Shown here one piece after another: positions 6,262 through 11,041 of a DNA stretch of 11,041 nucleotides. Within the stretch, counting starts at the first letter, position 1. Each line of letters opens with the position of its first letter. Origin of the DNA: Chlamydiota bacterium (GTDB lineage Bacteria > Chlamydiota > Chlamydiia > Chlamydiales > Criblamydiaceae); the NCBI GenBank assembly GCA_021772365.1, contig JAJFMC010000213.1, positions 1 to 11,041 on the forward strand, read 5' to 3'. The position numbers were made by a program, and so were the translations under genes. The notes beneath the pieces were generated by a model. That model saw only the letters and a program-made list of their open reading frames with translations. It was not told the origin of the DNA and did no database searches.

Positions 6262-6290
6262 ATATTACAATTCAGCTGAATTTTCTGCAA
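6262..6290 (-). promoter_or_regulatory. Predicted promoter of the tRNA-Glu/tRNA-Lys unit, with palindromic spacer
   Basis: On the minus strand TTGCAG (6285-6290), a 17-base spacer and TAATAT (6262-6267). The spacer contains a perfect 14-bp palindrome AATTCAGCTGAATT (6269-6282). Initiation near 6255 gives a leader of about 50 nt that can fold a hairpin (GTGGAG/CTCCAC at 6213-6240) before the 5' end of tRNA-Glu. Its -35 end lies just beyond the frr stop codon. Confidence 0.6.
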
Positions 6291-6293
6291 TGG

Positions 6294-6836
6294 CTAAATT
6301 GTAGAAATTTCATTTTCTTTTACTTCGCAAATTTTGTCTACTTGAGTACAAAAATCGTCTGTAAGTACTTGGATCTCTTTTTCGTGGTGCTTGACATCGT
6401 CATCTGTTAGGTTACTGTCTGCTTTTGCCAGCTTATTAAACTTGGCTCGTACGTGACGGATGCTGATTTTCCCTTCTTCACGTTTCTTGTGAAGGAGCTT
6501 CACCATTTCCTTACGTAGGTTGTCATCCATAGGGGGGATGTTGATTCGTACTAGATTAGCTTCAACGATTGGCACGAACCCGAGGTTTGCTTTCTCGATG
6601 GATTTTCCGATAGATGATGAGTTGTTCTGGTCGAAAGGAGAGATAAGCAATTGTCTTGGTTCAGGGCAGGTGATGGAGGCTACTTCTTTCACCTTCATCT
6701 GTGCGCCGTAAACTTCAACGAAAAGGTTTTCAACCATTCCCGGGTTAGCTCTTCCTGTACGTATATTTTGGAGTTCCTTGGCTAGATGTTCAAGGGTTAT
6801 CTCCATCTCATTTTTGGCTTGTTTTTTCATATTCAT
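6294..6836 (-). CDS. frr: Ribosome recycling factor
   Basis: 180 residues, the usual length for RRF, which with EF-G splits post-termination ribosomes in the cytosol. Family signatures include LQNIRTGRANPGMVENLFVEVYG near residues 22-44, RQLLISPFDQN at about 61-71, VRINIPPM, LRKEMVKLLHKKREEGKISIRHVR at about 107-130 and the C-terminal VDKICEVKENEIS. The ATG at 6836 overlaps the pyrH stop as ATGA, and GAGGA lies about six bases upstream, indicating translational coupling. A second ATG two codons in is possible. pyrH-frr is the usual bacterial order. Confidence 0.97.
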   Translation of the reverse strand: MNMKKQAKNEMEITLEHLAKELQNIRTGRANPGMVENLFVEVYGAQMKVKEVASITCPEPRQLLISPFDQNNSSSIGKSIEKANLGFVPIVEANLVRINIPPMDDNLRKEMVKLLHKKREEGKISIRHVRAKFNKLAKADSNLTDDDVKHHEKEIQVLTDDFCTQVDKICEVKENEISTI

Positions 6837-7567
6837 TTGCGTTCCTCTGTTACTAAAGTTCCATGTTTATTATCAGATAAAATTTCATGGATGGAAAGAT
6901 CGTTTAACCTCTCCATGTTGAAGACAAATATAGGGATTGAATTGCTCATACATAGAGCAAAAGCTGTGGCATCCATAATTTTTAATTTGTCTTCTAGTGC
7001 TTGTGTGTAGGTGATGGTCTCATATTTGACTGCATCGGGGAATTTGAGGGGGTCTTTGTCGTAGATACCATCGACTTTTGTCGCTTTTAGTATGATATCG
7101 GCATGGATTTCATTGGCGCGTAAGGCTGCTGCTGTGTCTGTGGTGAAGTAGGGGTTTCCTGTCCCCCCGACGAAGATAACGACTTCTCCAGCTTTGAGGT
7201 ATTCGTGAGCTTTTCGCCAGTTATAGCTGTCCGCAACTCTTGGGCACTCAAGTGCACTCATGACCCTGGAAGGGCAATCTTGAATTTGGATTGCCTGCTG
7301 TAAGGCTGTTCCGTTGATGAGTGTCGCTAACATTCCCATGTGGTCAGCAGGCGTACGCTTCATCTCTGAGTTCGAGAGATTAATTCCCCTGAATATATTA
7401 CCACCGCCGATGACGATACCGAGTTCTATCTGTTGATCGCGAATTTGCTTGATAGATTTAGCTATTTGTTGACAGGCGTTGAAGTCGACTCCGAAGCCTT
7501 GAGGGCCCATGAGGGTCTCTCCCGAGAGCTTGAGGAGAATGCGTTTGTAGCCTTTATCTTTTATCAT
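6833..7567 (-). CDS. pyrH: UMP kinase
   Basis: Phosphorylates UMP to UDP with ATP in pyrimidine nucleotide synthesis; hexameric amino-acid-kinase fold, cytosolic. Seen: KRILLKLSGETL near the N-terminus, VIGGGNIFRG, DHMGMLATLINGTALQ, FVGGTGNPYFTTDTAAALRA (nucleotide and acceptor binding) and ATKVDGIYDKDP. From the ATG at 7565-7567 (MIKDKGYKRI) the protein has 244 residues, the normal length. An in-frame GTG at 7600 would add 11 residues (MRVRTKKNRLF) encoded by an A-rich stretch with a nine-A run; neither start has a clear Shine-Dalgarno, so I chose by family length. It is separated from tsf by an unrelated gene and is translationally coupled to frr. Confidence 0.96.
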   Translation of the reverse strand: MIKDKGYKRILLKLSGETLMGPQGFGVDFNACQQIAKSIKQIRDQQIELGIVIGGGNIFRGINLSNSEMKRTPADHMGMLATLINGTALQQAIQIQDCPSRVMSALECPRVADSYNWRKAHEYLKAGEVVIFVGGTGNPYFTTDTAAALRANEIHADIILKATKVDGIYDKDPLKFPDAVKYETITYTQALEDKLKIMDATAFALCMSNSIPIFVFNMERLNDLSIHEILSDNKHGTLVTEERK

Positions 7568-7673
7568 AAACAATCTATTTTTTTTTGTTCTAACACGCAC
7601 TTAAGGATAACGTTTACTCCGAAAAGATGAAAGATAAAAGGTGCCCTAGTGTCCTAATGCACCCGTAAATTAC

Positions 7674-7704
7674 CCCGCCTAAGTGGTAGGTGACTTTTGG
7701 CGGG
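7674..7704. other. GC-rich hairpin in the pyrH leader region
   Basis: CCCGCC (7674-7679) pairs with GGCGGG (7699-7704), with an additional inner AAGT/ACTT stem (7681-7684 with 7693-7696). It lies about 100 bp upstream of the pyrH start and has no T-run on either side, so it could be a leader RNA structure. I could not identify a convincing promoter for pyrH in the 7601-7724 interval, and the rest of that interval shows nothing recognisable. Confidence 0.35.
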
Positions 7705-7724
7705 ATAATGGGTTGTAATTGAAT

Positions 7725-7797
7725 ATATGCCGATCGTGACTCAAAATTTGGAATTTTGGCTTTGAGAAAGCTAAATTTTGAAACACGATCGGTATAT
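7725..7797. repeat. Long imperfect palindrome at the 3' end of the LRR-RING gene (long member)
   Basis: Outer arms of 14 bp pair throughout with one G-T (7725-7738 with 7784-7797, core CCGATCGTG/CACGATCGG). After a two-base internal loop a second 9-bp block pairs (TCAAAATTT 7741-7749 with AAATTTTGA 7773-7781). An inner GCTTT/AAAGC (7759-7771) caps the structure with a 3-base loop. It starts 8 bp beyond the stop codon of the 445-residue gene. No T-run follows on the minus strand, so if it terminates or stabilises the transcript it does so as a structured 3' end. Parts of the sequence recur in the palindrome at 3145-3187. Confidence 0.65.
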
Positions 7798-7805
7798 CGT
7801 TGAGG

Positions 7806-9143
7806 TTAATTTACTTGTGTGTAGGTTCCCATATTAAACAGTGACTCTTGTAGTTGAGAGTCTGCAAGCTCGTCATCTTTTTCCGTAGCCGTTGGGTATA
7901 TAGTCATTAACTCCATTTTTGTGGTTCGCCCTTGTAAAAGGCAGCCCGGACAAGTTTCGTCAGCCAAAGCCTCAATAACTGCTGTAGAAGAAAGTTTATC
8001 GACAAAAATTTTAAAAAGTTCTGCGATGGTATCGGGATTAAAAGCTTGCCTGCATTTTGGGTGAAACAGTGTAGGTGAAGAAATTGGCTTACGATGGAAG
8101 TCTAGAACCTGTACCTTCCAAGTACTTCCTGATTTATCTAGACGAGTTTGGAAGATCGAAGCGTCTACGATTTTTGTGGCTGTTTGCCTGCAGAGCCAAC
8201 ATCCACCACTCAGCTGTTTTCCTGCATTTACACGACCGAAAATATGACCACAAGGAACAAGAGCATGGGGTGACCATGTACTTTGTTGGGAGGAGATATC
8301 TAGCAATCCAACGAACTTATGGTCTCTACCATCATACTGTTGTTGCGTCAAATCAACCCTTTCGATGTTTGGAAACTTTGTTTCGAGGTCTTTTAGAACA
8401 TCTTTGGCACTGCATAAAGCTGCACCGAGAAGGCTTACTACACGTATAGTTGTGCATGGTTGATAACTAGGGTTCTGAATGTAAGTGGCTTTTGGGCAGT
8501 AATCCATTTTGAGGGATCGTAAGCTAGGAAGGCGAAACATATATTTTAACCCTCTGAAGGTGATATTTGTATGACTATAGTCAACATAAGCAATGCTTTG
8601 TTTCGTCTCGTCATACATCGAACGGTTCAGTTCGCTGTGAGAAAGGTAAGAAAGTGTAGGGTCGATTCCTTTGAAGGCGCTATGCTTAGCATCTTCACTG
8701 ACAGTATTTACTAGGTCACTATGATTTTGCAGTAAACTTCTTCCAGAAATGTTGTTCTGACTGATATTCACACTAGTTATTGTAAAGTCGATCTTCGGAG
8801 TGACTTCACTTCCACTAACGTTTAATTCGTAAAACAATTCATTGAGATATGTGGAGACAAGGTCATTGTTCTTTAAGAAATCAGTTTTTTCTGTGAGGGT
8901 AGGCAATTGTGATAAATCCACTCGCACCTGTACGGTGTAAGAACTTTCAGCTACACTAGAGTCCGGGGGGATGATCTCTTCAATTTCTACTCTGTCTTTT
9001 AGGAGTGCAATTTCATCATTTTCGGATATTGCGATGTTTATGATTTTTGTGGAGATATACTCTTCGATTTTTGATACATCAACCTCTTCTTTCTGCATCA
9101 CATCCATTGGAGATGCAGCCTTTGCGTTTCCTTCAATAGTCAT
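7806..9143 (-). CDS. Predicted LRR plus RING/U-box-like effector (candidate E3 ubiquitin ligase)
   Basis: 445 residues from ATG at 9143 with AAGGA six bases upstream; starts MTIEGN like the other accessory proteins. Residues 15-130 are acidic and unrecognised. Residues about 185-285 look like degenerate leucine-rich repeats (GLKYMFRLPSLRSLKMDYC, FPNIERVDLT, VGLLDIS). Residues about 290-330 carry a RING-type pattern, VPCGHIFG (Cys298, His300) and GGCWLCRQ (Cys315, Cys318). Residues about 355-405 show a second U-box/RING-like module, LFHPKCRQAFNPDTI (Cys364) and TCPGC (Cys398, Cys401). The ligand sets are incomplete for two classical zinc sites each, so the fold may be a divergent U-box. No signal peptide or membrane segment. 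Predicted role: host-directed E3 ligase or ubiquitin-pathway adaptor, by inference. It sits between tsf and pyrH, with its own promoter and a 3' palindrome. Confidence 0.72.
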   Translation of the reverse strand: MTIEGNAKAASPMDVMQKEEVDVSKIEEYISTKIINIAISENDEIALLKDRVEIEEIIPPDSSVAESSYTVQVRVDLSQLPTLTEKTDFLKNNDLVSTYLNELFYELNVSGSEVTPKIDFTITSVNISQNNISGRSLLQNHSDLVNTVSEDAKHSAFKGIDPTLSYLSHSELNRSMYDETKQSIAYVDYSHTNITFRGLKYMFRLPSLRSLKMDYCPKATYIQNPSYQPCTTIRVVSLLGAALCSAKDVLKDLETKFPNIERVDLTQQQYDGRDHKFVGLLDISSQQSTWSPHALVPCGHIFGRVNAGKQLSGGCWLCRQTATKIVDASIFQTRLDKSGSTWKVQVLDFHRKPISSPTLFHPKCRQAFNPDTIAELFKIFVDKLSSTAVIEALADETCPGCLLQGRTTKMELMTIYPTATEKDDELADSQLQESLFNMGTYTQVN

Positions 9144-9202
9144 AAATCATCCTTATATATTGATCTGTTTAATATTACTTTATTTCCAAGAAAGTGAAGG
9201 GT

Positions 9203-9231
9203 ATTTTAAGGTGATTTATGATTACTGTCTA
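9203..9231 (-). promoter_or_regulatory. Predicted sigma-70 promoter for the LRR-RING gene
   Basis: TAGACA (9226-9231), a 17-base spacer and TAAAAT (9203-9208) on the minus strand. Initiation near 9196 would leave a leader of about 53 nt with the AAGGA ribosome site just before the ATG at 9143. Confidence 0.5.
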
Positions 9232-9388
9232 CTATTAAAAAGTAAAGTCTTCATGTTTGATAGAATATTAGGTAATTATATATTACGTTGTAAGGTTTGT
9301 TTAAATGAAGGGTGTACTGCTATCATTAAAAGGTTTTCAAGTTCTGACGCTTACCCGATTACCTTTTTCTCTTGATGTGTAGGTGAGG
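9232..9388. other. AT-rich intergenic stretch between the tsf terminator and the LRR-RING promoter
   Basis: Together with the promoter and terminator this makes a gap of about 300 bp between tsf and the next gene. A 40-codon plus-strand frame (9253-9375) has a CxxCxxxxC pattern but no ribosome-binding site and opposes all neighbours, so I do not call it. I see nothing else. Confidence 0.4.
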
Positions 9389-9423
9389 AAAACGAAGGGG
9401 TTACCTTTAAGGTAACCTCTTCG
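9389..9423 (-). terminator. Rho-independent terminator of the rpsB-tsf unit
   Basis: A 13-position stem (9393-9405 with 9411-9423) around a five-base loop, with a single A opposite C in the minus-strand RNA, begins 22 bp after the tsf stop codon. It is followed on the minus strand by TTTT (9392-9389). The short T-run makes termination likely rather than certain. On the plus strand the hairpin is fully paired (one G-U) but no gene there would need it. Confidence 0.75.
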
Positions 9424-9445
9424 CTTTTATGAATGAGTACCCAAA

Positions 9446-10282
9446 TTATTCGCCAACACTCCAGCGAGTAAATTGGGAAACTTTTAGGTCTTTATTTAGA
9501 GCAGAAACAACTTCAGAAACAGACTTTTTGTCGTCTTTAACGAAGGGTTGCTCAGTTAAACAGTGATCTTTGTAGAATGAGTTGATTTTACCATCGATAA
9601 TCTTGTCGACGATGTTCTCAGGTTTTCCCTGGATTTGACTCTTGATGATCTCTTTTTCTTTTTCGAGAATTTCACCAGGAACCGATTTAGGATTAACATA
9701 TTCGGGTGATGAAGCAGCGACATGCATCGCCACGTCTTTTGCCATGTCTTCAGCGCCTGAGCCACCTTCAATCTCGACAGCAACGACAATCTTTCCGCCC
9801 ATGTGTGAGTAGACACCAACAGACTTGGAACTATTCTTAGGGATAGTCAGAATACGGCTGATTTTTATGTTCTCGCCTATTGTCTGGATAATAGAGTGAC
9901 GATATTCTTCAACAGTCACTCCGCCGTCTTTAGCAATTGTTTGCTTGAGAAAATCTTCTAAAGAAGAAGGGTTTGTTTTCGCAATTTCATCAGCGATCAC
10001 TTTGGTGAACTCTTGGAAGCGGTCGTTTTTGACAACGAAATCTGTCTCAGCATTAACCTCTACCAGTGCAACGCACTCTGGACCTTCACTAAAAGAGATG
10101 ATCCCTTCATTTGTTGCTCTTGACTCTTTCTTTGCCGCTGAAGCCATTCCAGCTTTGCGCAACGCTACGATCGCTTGCTCCAAATCTCCGCTAGCTTCGA
10201 CAAGGGCTTTCTTACAGGCTCCCATTCCTACGCCGGTGCGGTCTCTCAATTCTTTGATTTGTTGAACAGTCACTTCTGCCAT
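9446..10282 (-). CDS. tsf: Translation elongation factor Ts
   Basis: 278 residues, normal length; nucleotide-exchange factor that releases GDP from EF-Tu in the cytosol. The N-terminal UBA-like module ITS signature reads QQIKELRDRTGVGMGACKKALVEASGDLEQAIVALRKAG at about residues 8-46 (seen in two parts of the same run). The core has VEVNAETDFVVKNDRF near 74-89, the part that contacts EF-Tu, followed by two coiled EF-Ts subdomains, and the protein ends QFTRWSVGE. The ATG lies 2 bp after the rpsB stop, with AGGAGAAA inside the rpsB end as ribosome site, so the two are cotranscribed and probably coupled. A hairpin terminator follows, unlike the common arrangement in which pyrH comes next. Confidence 0.97.
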   Translation of the reverse strand: MAEVTVQQIKELRDRTGVGMGACKKALVEASGDLEQAIVALRKAGMASAAKKESRATNEGIISFSEGPECVALVEVNAETDFVVKNDRFQEFTKVIADEIAKTNPSSLEDFLKQTIAKDGGVTVEEYRHSIIQTIGENIKISRILTIPKNSSKSVGVYSHMGGKIVVAVEIEGGSGAEDMAKDVAMHVAASSPEYVNPKSVPGEILEKEKEIIKSQIQGKPENIVDKIIDGKINSFYKDHCLTEQPFVKDDKKSVSEVVSALNKDLKVSQFTRWSVGE

Positions 10283-10284
10283 GA

Positions 10285-11041
10285 TTATTCTTTCTCCTTC
10301 GCTGTTGCAAGCTCTTCTTCAGGTTTTTTTTCTTCAGTAGATTTTACAGCTTCAGGAGATTCTTCGTCACCTTTAAGCGCGCCAATTTGCATTTCGTTTT
10401 TCTTGTCGATAATGGTTTGTGTGAGCGTTTGGAGGATGAGCTTGACGCTTTTGAGGGCGTCGTCGTTACAAGCAATGACGTGATCGATAGGATCAGGATC
10501 GCAGTTCGTGTCGACAAGTGCCATTACTGGAATGCCGAGTTTTCTTGCTTCTGCAACAGCAATGTGCTCTTTGCTTGGGTCGACAACGATAAGAAGCCCA
10601 GGAGGTTTACGCATGGTACGTACACCCGATAGGTTTCTGTCTAACTTTATTTGAAGCTTGGTAAGTTCAGAAAGCTCTTTCTTTGTCAAGCTATCCGCAG
10701 TCGTTGCAATTTTCTTCTCGATGCGTTCAAGTTTCTTGATGGATTGACGGATTGTAGAAAGGTTAGTGAGCATTCCACCAAGCCAGCGTTCTGCAACGTA
10801 GAACTCGTTGCTGCTTTCTGCAAACTCGCGAACAACCAGCTTCGCTTGCTTTTTCGTGCCGACGAAAAGGACAGAACGGTGCTTGCCTACGACGCCTTTA
10901 ATGACTTCGACAGCTTCACGAATCTGTTGGATTGTTTTCGCTAAGTCGATAATGTAAATGCCATTGCGCGCCTCAAAGATAAAACGCTTCATCTTTGGGT
11001 TCCAACGGTGGGTCTGGTGACCAAAATGAGCACCAGCTTCT
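10285..11041 (-). CDS. rpsB: 30S ribosomal protein S2 (5' end missing)
   Basis: 251 codons before the stop; the reading frame is open to the window edge, where it begins EAGAHFGHQTHRWNPKMKRF, so roughly the first dozen residues and the start codon lie outside. S2 signatures: RNGIYIIDLAKTIQQI, LFVGTKKQAKLVVREFAE, AERWLGGMLTNLSTIRQSIKKL, PPGLLIVVDPSKEHIAVAEARKLGIP and VDTNCDPDPIDHVIACNDDA. The protein binds the head-body junction of the 30S subunit. It ends in a charged Glu/Lys-rich tail (about the last 35 residues), a common variable extension in S2. It is the first gene of the rpsB-tsf unit seen here; its promoter is outside. Confidence 0.97.
   Translation of the reverse strand, partial: EAGAHFGHQTHRWNPKMKRFIFEARNGIYIIDLAKTIQQIREAVEVIKGVVGKHRSVLFVGTKKQAKLVVREFAESSNEFYVAERWLGGMLTNLSTIRQSIKKLERIEKKIATTADSLTKKELSELTKLQIKLDRNLSGVRTMRKPPGLLIVVDPSKEHIAVAEARKLGIPVMALVDTNCDPDPIDHVIACNDDALKSVKLILQTLTQTIIDKKNEMQIGALKGDEESPEAVKSTEEKKPEEELATAKEKE

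Noticed and set aside
7568..7600. Upstream GTG start of pyrH at 7600
   Set aside because: It adds 11 residues absent from typical UMP kinases and lacks a ribosome site; the ATG at 7567 gives normal length, though the evidence is not decisive.
8075..8449. Plus-strand open frame of 124 codons
   Set aside because: Antisense to the Cys-rich half of the 445-residue gene, whose RING-like motifs are clearly on the minus strand.
8971..9375. Plus-strand open frame of 134 codons, and its 40-codon tail at 9253-9375 with a CxxCxxxxC pattern
   Set aside because: It runs antisense through the LRR-RING gene N-terminus and its promoter, has no Shine-Dalgarno, and shows low-complexity Ser/Phe/Ile content.
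1..11041. CRISPR array, riboswitch, rRNA or integrase within the window
   Set aside because: I saw no regularly spaced repeats, no recognisable riboswitch core and no integrase or transposase motifs on either strand.

Overview
The window looks like a chromosomal segment of an environmental, amoeba-associated member of the Chlamydiota (Parachlamydiales-like). Two things suggest this: chlamydial-looking RpsB, EF-Ts, UMP kinase and RRF proteins in the order rpsB-tsf-pyrH-frr, and neighbouring large proteins built from eukaryotic-type modules (BTB/BACK, RING/U-box with LRR, an SH2-like domain). Expansion of ubiquitin-related domain families is known in this phylum. The taxonomic call is an inference from reading the proteins; no search was run. 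Every gene I can support is on the minus strand, so transcription runs from high to low coordinates.

Housekeeping part (about 6.0-11.0 kb): rpsB (5' end cut by the window edge) is followed 2 bp later by tsf, and a strong hairpin ends that unit. A 445-residue predicted LRR plus RING/U-box protein, with its own promoter and a long palindrome at its 3' end, then sits where pyrH would normally follow tsf. pyrH and frr overlap by 4 bp (ATGA). A separate promoter with a palindromic spacer precedes a tRNA-Glu(UUC)/tRNA-Lys(UUU) pair, which ends in a textbook rho-independent terminator.

Accessory part (about 0.3-5.8 kb), immediately downstream of tRNA-Lys: an approximately 860-residue protein combines a predicted circularly permuted papain-like cysteine-protease core (His-Asn-Gln-Cys order) with a C-terminal SH2-like domain carrying an FLFRKS motif. 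Two tandem paralogues with BTB-like and BACK-like regions follow, 18 bp apart. The shorter one lacks the beta-rich C-terminal domain (possibly MATH/TRAF-like) of the longer one. The four accessory proteins all begin Met-Thr-Ile.

Taken together, the accessory genes look like a small arsenal of host-directed effectors acting on ubiquitin ligases (substrate adaptors, a candidate E3), on peptide or isopeptide bonds (protease) and on phosphotyrosine signalling (SH2). That reading is inference from domain patterns. Two related palindromic elements lie exactly at the 3' ends of two of these genes, and a 113-bp element with 19-bp perfect terminal inverted repeats lies downstream of the last one.
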